From NCBI GenBank assembly GCA_029465975.1, contig CM055757.1:1426001-1490000 (forward strand): 64,000 bases of DNA. The letters run 5' to 3'. The translations under genes and the position numbers were made by a program. The notes beneath the pieces were generated by a model. It was not told the DNA's origin. It saw only the letters and a program-made list of their open reading frames with translations, and made no database searches. Shown piece after piece: positions 24,480-37,145 of this stretch (the first letter of the stretch is position 1; the number at the start of each line of letters is the position of its first letter). The stretch is from Dallia pectoralis. Lineage: Eukaryota > Chordata > Actinopteri > Esociformes > Umbridae.

Positions 24480-25709
24480 ATGCCTGCTGATGTTGCTGTC
24501 TCATTGAGCCTGGCTACCCTCCTGCTGGCCACCTGGCACATACTGATGGTTGTAGCAAGTAGGTAGACTGGATTTGCATGTACTGGAGCTGAATGAATCC
24601 TGATGTTGTTATAATGCCTATGCTGTATTCATCTATTCCAAGGTCTCCACTTTCTGTCGTGTGTGTGTGTGTTCGTGTTCGGTTGGGTTATGTGTGTCAA
24701 CCTGTGGGCATGTTGTATTTACTGTGTGTTTTTACAGTTTATAGCTGTCTATGTTCATGTCAGGAACGAGGACTCCCTGAGAGATACGAGCAAATCACAT
24801 GCCTGGATTGAGAGGTTTATCTTGATGTATAGCTGGTGCAGGCACATATCTCACTCTAAATTGAGGCACACGACACACACACACACACCTATCCTTCACA
24901 GTTACTAGTGGACCCCTTAAGTAGATCACTCTGTCTCTGTTGATCTCGGGGCTGTTTTACTGATTTACAGCCCCGGTTTGGTTTAAGCTGATCCATACAT
25001 CATTGAACAGACAGGGAGAGCTGATTGAATAATTACAGCCTCAGTGTGAGTGTGTTTACTCTGCCTGCTTCAGCTATGATCAGTAAATGTTATTAAAAAC
25101 AGTTGGCTTCTGCCGAGGTTGGGGTGCTTTAGCTTGTTAAAATGGCGTGAGCTTGTGTCTGTGAGTCCCTTATGATTTACTATTAAACCCATTACCATGT
25201 GTCTCCTTCCCCCTTCATCATTTCTCCCTCTACTTGCTCCTCCTATAATCTATCACCTCCCTTCCCCCTTTATCTCTTTCTGTACTATATTCTCCCTGCT
25301 CTTCCCTTCGCTCCTTTGTCCTCCCCCCGTCTTCCGCAGTGTATTTAATCACCACAAATAGTGCTCAATATATTGAGATAAAAGGGTTATAGTGTGAGCG
25401 ATATTACTGTGCATTTAATCAAACACACACGCGCACACACACACGCCAGTCCATCCCATCCCTGTCATTCTGCTCACTGAATCCATTAGCAGCAAAATCA
25501 TTTTAGCCACAGCAATCAGTCAGATGGGAAAGAAGACAGTTAAGTGGAGGAGAGTGTGTGTGTGTGTCTGTGCGTGTGTGTCTGTGTGTGTGTGTCTGTC
25601 TGTGTGTGTCTGTGTGTGTCTGTGCGTGTGTGTGTGTGTCTGTGCGTGTGTCTGTGTGTGTCTGTGCGTGTGTGTGCGTGTGCGTCTGTGTGTGTGTCTG
25701 TGTGTGTGT

Positions 25710-25743
<34 letters not shown>

Positions 25744-28113
25744 CTGTGCGTGTCTGTGTGTGTCTGTGTGTGTGCGTGTCTGTGTGTGCGTGTCTGTGTG
25801 TATGTGTGTGTGTCTGTGTCTACGTGTGTGTGTGTCTGTGCGTGTGTGTGTGTGTGCGTGTCTGTGTGTATGTGTGTCTGTGTGTATGTGTGTCTGTGTG
25901 CGTGTGTGTCTGTGTGTGTGCGTGTCTGTGTGTGTGTGTCTGTGTGTGTCTGTGCGTGTGTGTGTGTCTGTGCGTGTGTGTGTGTGTGTCTGTGCGTGTG
26001 TGTGTCTGTGCGTGTGTGTGTGTGTGTGCGTGTGTGTGCGTCTGTGTGTGTCTGTGCGTGTGTGTCTGTGCGTGTGTGTGTGTGTGTGAGAATTATTATT
26101 GTCTTATTTCTCTCACTTTACTCTCTTTCTGTCTCTTCTTTTTCTTTCTACCATGCTCTGTACTTTCAGTCTTTTACTGTATTTAATGATTGAATATTCA
26201 TCATCCCAGATCTGAGGTTGTGATGATATGTAGGAGCAGGTTGTTGAATATTCATGAAAACCTGATGGGTAAGATGGACTACATTGTTAATGTTTCTGGG
26301 AAATATATTATTATCACTGTGTTATAATACTAAACATGTGTCAGATGTAATACAGTATCACTGTGTTAAAACACTAAACATGTGCCAGATGTAATACATT
26401 ATCACTGTGTTTTAAAACAAAACATGTGTCAGATGTAATACATTATCACTGTGTTATAACACTAAACATGTGCCAGATGTAATACATTATCACTGTGTTA
26501 TAACACTAAACATGTGTCACATGTAATACATTATCACTGTGTTATAATACTTAACATGTCACATGTAATACATTATCACTGTGTTATAATACTTAACATG
26601 TCACATGTAATACAGTATCACTGTGTTATAACACTAAACATGTGCCAGATGTAATACATTATCACTGTGTTATAAAACAAAACATGTGTCAGATGTAATA
26701 CATTATCACTGTGTTATAACACTAAACATGTGCCAGATGTAATACATTATCACTGTGTTATAACACTAAACATGTGTCACATGTAATACATTATCACTGT
26801 GTTATAATACTTAACATGTCACATGTAATACAGTATCACTGTGTTATAACACTAAACATGTGTCAGATGTAATACATTATCACTGTGTTTTAACACTAAA
26901 CATGTCACATGTAATACATTATCACTGTGTTATAATACTAAACATGTGTCAGATGTAATACATTATCACTGTGTTATAATACTAAACATGTGTCAGATGT
27001 AATACAGTATCACTGTGTTAAAACACTAAACATGTGCCAGATGTAATACATTATCACTGTGTTATAAAACAAAACATGTGTCAGATGTAATACATTATCA
27101 CTGTGTTATAACACTAAACATGTGCCAGATGTAATACATTATCACTGTGTTATAACACTAAACATGTGTCACATGTAATACATTATCACTGTGTTATAAT
27201 ACTTAACATGTCACATGTAATACATTATTACTGTGTTATAATACTTAACATGTCACATGTAATACAGTATCACTGTGTTATAACACTAAACATGTGTCAG
27301 ATGTAATACATTATCACTGTGTTTTAACACTAAACATGTGTCAGATGTAATACATTATCACTGTGTTTTAACACTAAACATGTCACATGTAATACATTAT
27401 CACTGTGTTATAATACTAAACATGTGTCAGATGTAATACATTATCACTGTGTTATAATACTAAACATGTGTCAGATGTAATACAGTATCACTGTGTTAAA
27501 ACACTAAACATGTGCCAGATGTAATACATTATCACTGTGTTATAAAACAAAACATGTGTCAGATGTAATACATTATCACTGTGTTATAACACTAAACATG
27601 TGCCAGATGTAATACATTATCACTGTGTTATAACACTAAACATGTGTCACATGTAATACATTATCACTGTGTTATAATACTTAACATGTCACATGTAATA
27701 CATTATCACTGTGTTATAATACTTAACATGTCACATGTAATACAGTATCACTGTGTTATAACACTAAACATGTGTCAGATGTAATACATTATCACTGTGT
27801 TTTAACACTAAACATGTGTCAGATGTAATACATTATCACTGTATCATAACACAAAAAATGTTCAATACTTAAAACATTGTGTTCTGTGTTTTCACTATGA
27901 AATATGTATGTCTGTGTTTTAACAGCTGTGCCGGCGGCCCCAGTGAATGTCTCTGTGACCCAGCTGAGATCTGACTCTGCCACCATCACCTGGAGTGTCT
28001 CGCTGGGAGACACTGTCATCGGCTATGTCATCTCTCAGCAGGTACCACATGGCTGTCTGTGCATATTTCAGCGTTTAATAGAGAAAGCAACATGCTGTTT
28101 AATTGCTGATTCT

Positions 28114-28181
<68 letters not shown>

Positions 28182-29430
28182 CGTGTGTGCGTACGCAGAG
28201 GCAGGACGGGCTGATGCAGCGCTCTATTCGAGAGGTGAACACGTCCAGTCAAGCGTGTGTGTTGTGGGACCTGGAAGAGGACACTCATTACAGCGTACAG
28301 GTGAACGTTCAGAAGATGCAGGTCCAGGATTTGAGTGGGAACGCTCTGTTTGACGCTTTGGGTCTGCTAAATGACAGAAATATCCAGTGTTTCTGAGCCT
28401 AAATGTCTGGGTTCAGAGGTTGGGTGTTAACGGTGTGTTGTGTTTCTCAGGTCCAGTCCATTGGGCTTCAGGGAGACAGCCAGCCCAGTCGGGCAGTTCA
28501 CTTCAGAACGCTGGAGAAGACTGACCATTACCCAATAGGAGTCCTGGAAGGTGGACACACAAAGATGCACAGAAAACATGCTTACACACACATTTTGTGA
28601 ATCTATTCCATACCCATCCAGCAACCTATTTACCTGTTATCCAAAACCCTCAACCTAACCTTAATCGGAACCATAAACTAACCACAAACCCTATTAGTAA
28701 CCAAGTTCAAATGTGTTTGTGTTTTGTGATGCTTGTGGGGGTGCTTGTTGGTCCCACCAGGTTAGTAACACACACACACACACACACATGCATACACACC
28801 ATCTAACAGTGTCCCTGTTCCCCCAGATGACCCTTCCATGCAGGGACTGGACATGTCCCCTAACCTGCAGACTGGAGAACTACTGATCGTAACCACTGTT
28901 CTCCTTTTGTGGGCAGGTGTGTGTGTTTCAAAGACATTACTAGTTACAACATTATTTTTCTCTATTATAATTCTGTTTGTTTTCGTGAACTCCTCCAGCG
29001 GTTATAGCACTGTTCTGCCGTCAGTATGACATAATCAAGGACAATGACTCCAGCAGCAGTAAGGACAAATCTAAACGCCCCTCTGTTCGGACCGAACCGT
29101 CATATTACAGCAACACCGCCTCAGCTCAGAGCACGCCACTCTACCACTACGGGGGTGGGCAGGGCAGCAAGGTGATCAACCAATCAACGATCTGGATGTG
29201 TGTTTGTGTCTGTGTGTGTCTCTGTTTATGACGGTGTCTCTCTGTGACGTGTCTGTCCGTAAGTGTGTTTTTGTATTTCTATTTCTGTTTTTCTTTTTCT
29301 ATTTTTGTGAGTGTCAATTTCTGTGAGTGTCAATTTCTGTGAGTGTTTTGTTGTCATTAGCTAAGTGCTCGTCTCCTTTCTTTGTCAGTTCCATCGAACC
29401 TCTTCGTCCATCAGCATCATCAGGGTGTAA
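24480..29430 (+). CDS. fndc4: fibronectin type III domain-containing protein 4
   Basis: Seven exons join in frame: 24480-24558, 27926-28041, 28199-28300, 28451-28550, 28827-28916, 28999-29171, 29389-29430; 702 bp, 233 aa (human FNDC4 is about 234). Residues 1-26 are a signal peptide. One FN3 domain spans about 30-127, with REVNTSSQACVLWDLEED typical of the FNDC4/FNDC5 family. A membrane segment lies at about 151-169 (LLIVTTVLLLWA), followed by the cytoplasmic FCRQYDIIKDND motif and a tail ending SISIIRV. VHFRTL and the SIGLQG segment favour FNDC4 over FNDC5 (irisin). In mammals the shed ectodomain acts as an anti-inflammatory factor. Intron 1 (3.4 kb) is mostly repeats. The exon 3 acceptor follows a long GT tract. 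Confidence 0.93.
25538..26090. repeat. GT-rich microsatellite with TGTC/TGCG interruptions
   Basis: About 540 bp of (TG)n broken by regular C changes, inside fndc4 intron 1. The lack of stop codons in TG/TC/CG mixtures creates long Cys/Val open frames in all three forward frames; these are not genes. The intron stretch 24559-25537 before it is unremarkable apart from short CA runs. Confidence 0.97.
26300..27850. repeat. 44-bp minisatellite in fndc4 intron 1
   Basis: About 36 units of about 44 bp (taatacattatcactgtgtt, ataacactaaacatgtgtca, gatg), with shorter units lacking gtgtc/gatg. Unit variants recur in order: a block starting with the variant gttaaaacac at 27018 repeats about 478 bp later, so the array grew by copying blocks of roughly 11 units. 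It stops about 75 bp before exon 2. Confidence 0.95.
28117..28186. repeat. GT dinucleotide tract before fndc4 exon 3
   Basis: About 70 bp of (GT)n ending in gcgtgcgtgtgcgtacgcag, directly upstream of the exon starting at 28199. The acceptor AG is in effect the end of the tract, so no ordinary pyrimidine tract is present. Confidence 0.95.
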
Positions 29431-30350
29431 CAGGAGAAGACCCAGCGACGTCATCATCTTCATCGACGCCGTCGTCAATGACATGGGAGATTAATTAATT
29501 CCATCATTATCATGTTAGATGGCTAAATCAACTGTTAAGATGGCTGAAATGACATCCTTAACCTGATAGTTGGGTGATGGCTAAAATACATCATTACATC
29601 ATAAAGCTAGAACATGGCGGATGGCAATACAAAACAGCAACCAAAGGTCAAAGTCTAATTATTTTCTTGTCAGATGCACCAAATAACATAGCATCATCTT
29701 ACTTGTTACTTGTTTCATCTACGCTGTAATCATTTAAGGAGATATGAAGCAAGGATAATAGCAAAAACATACATATAACAAAATCTGGCAGCAATTCCAA
29801 AGTGTAGAAATAGAGAATATGGACAAAATGCATAGAAATATTATAAATATATGTGTAGTATTAATGTTACATTTAATATATGAATGTGCATTGAATGTGC
29901 AGTACATTAAAACTGGCCAGAGCATAAACATGTACATTGATCAATATAATCGTATAGTCTTATGGTCTGGGGGTACAAACTGTTTGTAGGGTCTGGTATA
30001 AAAGGCCCTGATCAGTGGTCTTGTCAACAGGCTGATATAGACCTTTCCACTAGATTCCAATGCCACAAAATCAGAAATTCCTTTGTTCCACCAAAGTGCT
30101 GATACTGTATTCTACTGCCCCCTGTTGTTAGTAATTGTAAAATACACGCAGTACCCTGTTAACTGTCCCTGTTCCATGTTTTTAGAGGAAATGAAGATAT
30201 AACTTCTACTTTTGGGTGTAAATTATTTAACACACAAAACTCCACATTCACTGGATTGGCTGGTTTGTCAGTGCTTAAGAGAACCTTTTACGGTGTAGTA
30301 TTGTCAACACTACAGTGTGGAAGGACTACTTTCCGGTGTGTTTTTGTATT
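29431..30350. other. fndc4 3' flank / spacer
   Basis: Follows the fndc4 TAA. The first part is probably 3' UTR; no clear poly(A) signal within a few hundred bases. AT-rich spacer with no gene. Confidence 0.4.
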
Positions 30351-30351
30351 G

Positions 30352-32480
30352 TGACACAGACCCTCTCTAGAGACATTATTCTATATAACAGACCCACAGA
30401 CTGTACAGAGACATTATTCCATATAACAGACCCACAGACTCTGTACAGAGACATAATTCCATATAACAGACCCACAGACTCTGTACAGAGACATTATTCC
30501 ATATAACACCCACAGACTCTGTACAGAGACATTATTCCATATAACAGACCCACAGACAGACTCTGTACAGAAACATTATTCCATATAACAGACCCACAGA
30601 CTCGGTACAGAGACATTATTCCATATAACACCCACAGACTCTGTACAGAGACGTTAGAACCTATAACAGACCCACAGACTCTGTACAGAGACATTATTCC
30701 ATATAACAGACCCACAGACTCTGTACAGAGACGTTAGAACCTATAACAGACCCACAGACTCTGTACAGAGACATTATTCCATATAACAGACCCACAGACA
30801 GACTCTGTACAGAGACATTATTCCATATAACAGACCCACAGACTCTGTACAGAGACATTATTCCATATAACACCCACAGACTCTGTACAGAGACATTATT
30901 CCATATAACAGACCCACAGACTCTGTACAGAGACGTTAGAACCTATAACAGACCCACAGACTCTGTACAGAAACATTATTCCATATAACAGACCCACAGA
31001 CGCTGTACAGAGACGTTAGAACCTATAACAGACCCACAGACTCTGTACAGAGACATTATTCCATATAACAGACCCACAGACAGACTCTGTACAGAGACAT
31101 TATTCCATATAACAGACCCACAGACTCTGTACAGAGACGTTAGAACCTATAACAGACCCACAGACTCTGTACAGAGACATTATTCCATATAACAGACACA
31201 CAGACAGACTCTGTACAGAGACATTATTCCATATAACAGACCCACAGACAGACTCTGTACAGAGATATTATTCCATATAACAGACCCACAGACTCTGTAC
31301 AGAGACATTAGAACTAACAACAGACACAGACTCTGTACAGAGACATTAGAACTAACAACAGACACAGACTCTTCACAGAGACATTAGAACTAACAACAGA
31401 CACAGACTCTTTACGGAGACATTAGAACTAACAACAGACACAGACTCTGTACAGAGACATTAGAACTAACAACAGACACAGACTCTTCACAGAGACATTA
31501 GAACTAACAACAGACACAGACTCTTTACAGAGACATTAGAACTAACAACAGACACAGACTCTGTACAGAGACATTAGAACTAACAACAGACACAGACTCT
31601 TCACAGAGACATTAGAACTAACAACAGACACAGACTCTTTACGGAGACATTAGAACTAACAACAGACACAGACTCTGTACAGAGACATTAGAACTAACAA
31701 CAGACACAGACTCTTCACAGAGACATTAGAACTAACAACAGACACAGACTCTTTACAGAGACATTAGAACTAACAACAGACACAGACTCTGTACAGAGAC
31801 ATTAGAACTAACAACAGACACAGACTCTTCACAGAGACATTAGAACTAACAACAGACACAGACTCTTTACGGAGACATTAGAACTAACAACAGACACAGA
31901 CTCTGTACAGAGACATTAGAACTAACAACAGACACAGACTCTTCACAGAGACATTAGAACTAACAACAGACACAGACTCTTTACAGAGACATTAGAACTA
32001 ACAACAGACACTGACTCTTTACAGAGACATTAAAACTAACAACAGACACAGACTCTTCACAGAGACATTAGAACTAACAACAGACACAGACTCTTTACAG
32101 ATACATTAGAACTAACAACAGACACAGACTCTTTACAGAGACATTAAAACTAACAACAGACACAGACTCTTTACTGAGACATTAGAACTAACAACAAGAC
32201 ACAGACTCTGTACAGAGACATTAGAACTATCAACAGACACAGACTCTGTACAGAGACATTAGAACTAACAACAGACACAGACTCTTTACAGAGACATTAG
32301 AACTAACAACAAGACACAGACTCTGTACAGAGACATTAGAACTAACAACAGACACAAACTCTGTACAGAGACATTAGAACTAACAACAGACACAGACTCT
32401 GTAGAGAGACATTAGAACAACAGACACAGACTCTTTACAGAGACATTAGAACTAACCCTGTACAGAGACATTGCATTAAC
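30352..32480. repeat. 40-bp to 38-bp minisatellite with a switch of unit
   Basis: The left part (to about 31300) has 40-bp units gacccacagactctgtacag, agacattattccatataaca, mixed with gttagaacctataaca variants and a 4-bp cagacaga insertion. The right part uses 38-bp units gacacagactctgtacagag, acattagaactaacaaca in three variants (ctgtac, cttcac, ctttac) that cycle in a fixed order over about 114 bp. Both share the core agactctgtacagagacatta, cut here as agactctgtac and agagacatta, so they derive from one ancestor. Confidence 0.93.
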
Positions 32481-32499
32481 AGAGAGACTCTAACAACAG

Positions 32500-34320
32500 A
32501 CCGTGTTGTACATGCTTTACTAACAGACTAATTCCCTGAATCATTGAGACACTGTGAGACTGCCGACCGTTGGCTGCCTGTGAAACTTCACCTGGACATG
32601 TTTTAGACTAATCCACAGGTCATGGTAATGTTGCTGCAGATAAATAGAACAAAACTTTGCCTAGATACTCCTGGGGTTGCCAGCCCAAGAACTAACACAT
32701 GTGTATTTATATAGTGAGATTATGCAACACAGTCCACAGTGTAATATAGTTTAAAGTATATGAATAGTTAGGACAATATGGCCCACAGTGTTGGCGTCTT
32801 CTATGGTTTTGACATAGTCCATTAGTCCATAATGGCATTATTATTAGGTTCTCATATGACTGGGTCATGTAAACCAAATGTTATTTTTAATAAACTTGTT
32901 AAACACGTGAGGATTTGATTATTACTCTGATTATTTTATTTTTTAAATAATCTGCAGTTACTTATTTATATTGCATAACATACATCAGCTACTGCAGGGG
33001 TTCCCAAACTTTTCCATGACATGGTCCCCCCAAATACCACCAGGTTTTGGCCAAGGCCCCCTTTTGCAGGATGTGTTATTGAACCCATAGATAGGCAATA
33101 ATACAGTTTTTGATACCGGCCAATCCGAAAGATTTGCATTAAACGTGTAATTTTCACATATGCCACTAATTATTATAAAGCTATTTCATGACAGTACTCA
33201 TGATAATATAAAGACATTTACTGTTTAAAACTTTTTATTTATTTTTCTTCCAACTTGCTGCGGCCCCCACTGAGCTAGTGTATGACATCAGTAGGGCCTA
33301 TACAGTACGATACTCTATGTGATCATGAACTGTTGTTCAGGTTTTCAGGTGGTTTGGTTTCAATAATTCTGTGTAGATTTGTCCCAAAGGCATTCTTGAC
33401 CTCAACATGCTCTTGGTTTGGGCTGTCAATGCAAGAAAACATGTAGAGCCATGTTGTACTCAGGCAGTTGTACACAAAAAGGCATAATTAGAAACTTCAT
33501 TATAATGACAACATCACGGCCATGAAAAGTTTACCGAAACAGCAACTGTTCAAATCTTTTTCAACAAAAAATATTTCTCCAGGGATTAAATACAACACAG
33601 ACATTTTACAAATCCGTGTCGCGACGTGTATCGTTCTAGTGCGAAACAATTGCTAACGAAAATGACGCGTTTTCGTGTCATTTGTTTGCTTCGCTCCTGA
33701 TGTCCTTTTCTGCTGGTGTTGCTGCTGTGGTGGGCAGTATCATGGCAGTAGCATAGGCGTCATTTACACTGGGGACCCTGGGGACATGTCCCCACCACTT
33801 TTTGAAATGGCTGATTTTTGAAAGCATTTGGTCAAAATGTTCTGAAAAATCAAGCGAACCAAGAAATGTTAAAGTTTATTTGCACAATATAAAACCATGC
33901 AGTTTAGATACAGAAAGAAACATTCTCATTCATTCTCATTCAGCACTGTGTTTTGGTTGCGTTGTGTCACGTGACAAGCAATGACGCGTCACCATGGAAA
34001 CATTAAAGTGACAGGTTCTAAATACCGGTCGCCTAGAAAAACTCACGCCTGGGGGATCAGTTGGAATATTTTAAACTTACGTGTGAAAGGGTTCGGTCCA
34101 ATTGACCCTTCGCAAAACCACGCCCCTAACATGCAGATTGGCTACTGACCAATGTCAGTCTAATATAGACCAATTATCACCCTACGTCAAATCGATATTA
34201 AGTAATTACTGCTATGAAATAATTCAATAATTACATAAATACATGTAAATATAAATGTATAAATCACTTCATATGTAAAGAAATAGGTTTTATTTCAAAA
34301 TTATGTTTTCCATAAGACAA
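32500..34320. other. spacer with weak transposon relics
   Basis: No gene. Two stretches look transposon-derived. Near 32995-33290 caggggttcccaaactttt resembles a hAT terminus, but I find no matching right end. Near 33750-33830 the ggggaccctggggacatg segment resembles a dispersed fish repeat. Neither can be bounded. Confidence 0.35.
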
Positions 34321-34327
34321 CATTTAT

Positions 34328-34801
34328 TTATTTCGAGGGACTTGTGTATTTCACAATTCCCCATGTATTTATTTCAAGGCAGTCCTTTTTCATAGGAAAT
34401 GCACTCTCAGCGACTAATAATCCACCTTGTTTTAAACTATTTTTTAACCTACTCAAATAAATAATTAATTCAAACAACGTGTTTCTCTCTAGTTGTATGT
34501 CTTGGACATGACCACACAGAACAAAGTTGTACACATCAAGAGATTTGTACGCTTTTAACTTCTCCCGGGTATAAACGCTTGGAGTGTCAATCAGGTAGTT
34601 ATATATTTCTGGCCACTGAATGCTAGGCAATTTCGTTTCGTCGTTTAACCATTTACAGGGCGCTATGGCATAAGGATCTGTAAGATGTATTCCACACATT
34701 AACGTCAATTTTCTTAAATAACAGTGCTTATCGCTGGGGAACTCGCTATGCCCATTTTTGATGTGCCGTAATTCAATATTTTTCCTATGTAATTGTAGCA
34801 C
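34328..34801 (-). pseudogene. transposon-derived protein fragment (YqaJ-associated type)
   Basis: An open segment of about 157 codons without an ATG start. It has CGIHLTDPYAI, IQWPEIYNYLIDTPSVYT and REKLKAYKSLDVYNF, which I associate with the N-terminal part of multicopy fish proteins related to transposons with a YqaJ-like nuclease domain. No nuclease or SWIM-type zinc region follows, so it is a fragment. Flanking AT-rich DNA shows no promoter or splice context. The family name is from memory of the motif, so moderate to low confidence. Confidence 0.4.
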
Positions 34802-34809
34802 CTCTGGTC

Positions 34810-36360
34810 CTAACCCGATTGGGAGGATGAGACACTTACATCACTCTAGGTCCTATAGGAGAATACACTTGTATTAGATGACTCACGAAGGGAGTAAGTG
34901 TTGGGTTAACAGTTAACAATTTTAATGCTTTTCACCATAAATCAATAGGAACATTTACAGCAGTTAAACAATATTGCAAAAACACCAAAATAAAATAGAG
35001 CTCGTAATTAAAATAATAAACAAAAGAGTTATGTCCGTTTTTGAGTTGGGGGGTCCAACTCTATCACTCCTCTGTATTGAGGAGGACTTATTCAACCTTC
35101 CAAAAAGAGTTCAATCTGAGGGGAAATATCCGGATGTGTGTGTGTTCAATGTAGAATTCTATTACTACTACCCGGGTAGGTTAGTGTGTCTTATCTGTGT
35201 CAGAGTGGATGAATCTACAAATCCTGGTCTTCTGTGGCAGGTCTTTATGGTTGGCCACACCATATCCGACGCTGTCCACAGATCCGCTGGGCAAGGCTCG
35301 CCATCTTTCAGTTCGTCACTATTTCTGGTACTCAACAAAAAACCAACCTGTACATATAGTACAGGCTTGTAAGTTATCTGGTTCTACTCTGACTACATCA
35401 ACTTCTTAATCATCTTATACAAAATCAATTGTTGTGTATCACACAATTAATATTTTAACTACAAAATAATAAATTACCAATCATTACTTACTATGTCATG
35501 GCATTTTAACAGACAATTAATTATTTATCTTTTTAAACCACCTTCCTTAACAAACATTTCACTTTTAAAGTGGATTCATCAAATATATTTTACACATTAA
35601 GCAATGGCACAATGCACCACACGTACAGGAAAACCTTAACATAACTCCGGTTGGTTATATAACAAAAGTTGGAACTTAAACAGTGTTTATCAGTTATTTT
35701 TCTCCTCACAGCGGCTAGCAAAACCACACATGTGGCACGTGTGGTTACTCATCGGAGTTCAAGGACATTAATAACTCGACAGGAATTGAATCCAATAGGT
35801 TCACAGCTCGCAACCTAATAAAAGAACAACTCATGAACACCTGAACGATTAATATGACTGGATTAATCGAGGGTTTGGACTGTTTTATGGCGTTTTTTAC
35901 CATGAAATGCTCTGTTCGCTCGTAGCTGCGTATCTATTGTCTGCTCATCTAAGTGTTGCATTCAAAAGTGACCCCCCCGCTACAGAAGTGAGGAATCCCG
36001 GTACCTCTCACTGCTTATTACAACACTGTACCAATCGCACTCTGCTGGAGAAACGTGGAACTGCATCTCTAAACAACATATAGGGGTTTAGTAGCCTTAT
36101 ATTTCATATGGGCTACATAATGTTTTTTCATCTGATCTTTTGTCACCACCACGTTTCAACACAAACTGACGCCCCTGGTCAGTATGGTGGCAGTAGGGTG
36201 GCAGAATGGGTCAGTTTGGGCACAGAAAAAACAACGGCTCAACAAACTTGTATAATGCAATCTGATTTAATTAAAAGCTGCTTAAAAGCTTAGGGGGAAT
36301 ATACTTCTTAGCATGACCATAATCTCAGACACAAGGCCGAAGCAATGAGTGGTGCTAGCA
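34810..36360. other. spacer
   Basis: AT-rich, short unrecognised open frames only. I see no gene, array or clean element boundary here. Confidence 0.4.
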
Positions 36361-36367
36361 CATAAAG

Positions 36368-36442
36368 GTGAATGTCCTACAGTGGCCTAGACAACAATAT
36401 AGTCCTGATATCAATACCATTTAAATTCTCTGGCACTTTTTC
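36368..36442 (+). pseudogene. Tc1/mariner transposase relic
   Basis: A short decayed stretch reads NVLQWPRQ, then SPDINTI after a small insertion, then ILWHFF. This matches the conserved WPxQSPDLNPIENLW region of Tc1-like DDE transposases. Only this motif remains; there is no complete frame. Confidence 0.55.
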
Positions 36443-36956
36443 AAAATAATGTTCCAAAGGCGTTGTCCAACCAATGTGAAAGGTAGCTATATCCGAATAT
36501 TTATGTGTGGGGGGGAATATGTTTGCAGGTATATTTCAGTTTTCTTATGAACAAATATATGAAGTGTCACCTTCCGAGGTTAGTCACAGCTCCATTAGTT
36601 TTACATTTCCTAAATATTGCCTTAATCGTGGGGATTTTAAGGGCATTTTCAGGCATGTCTCTAACTTTTTTGTAGTCATATCAGATTTTTGGTCCATGTG
36701 AGCAGCTGTAGTCTTTATTCTTCCAGAGTTTATTCAGGAAATGGAGGGCAAAGAGACAGAAAATGACTGCATGACTTTTGATAAAGCAATTGCATGGTGT
36801 GGAAATATTTTAACTGGAAATTAACTGTCAATATTTTCCTTTGTTATTAGGGGAATTGAGATACATTTTGTGCTGCATTTTTAATTTAATTTGTGTTATG
36901 CATACAGTATTAATATATAGGACATCACAGAGCGACCCAGAACCTGGTCCAACCTT

Positions 36957-37145
36957 GTGATGGAGGTGCCCAAGCCAAACGTCTCAGATCAGTTCTTCAA
37001 CGACGTCCAAAGGTTCAACGATGTGATCAAATTACACAGCAACCTCATGCCTCCCATGGACAAATTGCTAGCACTGCCTGGCTGTGCCGCGTTCATCACC
37101 ACACTTGACTTTACAAAGGAGTGCTGGCAGACGCCCCTACATTCA
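36957..37145 (+). pseudogene. Ty3/gypsy-type reverse transcriptase relic
   Basis: About 60 codons with PPMDKLLALPGCAAFITTLD and FTKECWQTPL, a degraded form of the start of a gypsy-type reverse transcriptase (usual pattern TLDLTKGYWQIPL). The frame then runs into unrelated sequence, and no LTR, protease or integrase is seen. The spacer on either side (36443-36956, 37146-38600) has no gene. Confidence 0.6.

Noticed and set aside
25524..26193. Cys/Val-rich open frames in all three forward frames
   Set aside because: Product of a GT/TC microsatellite that lacks stop codons; no splice or start context.
24480..29430. FNDC5 (irisin) as the identity of the FN3 gene
   Set aside because: VHFRTL, the SIGLQG segment and the tail fit FNDC4 better, and neighbouring znf513 supports the FNDC4 locus.
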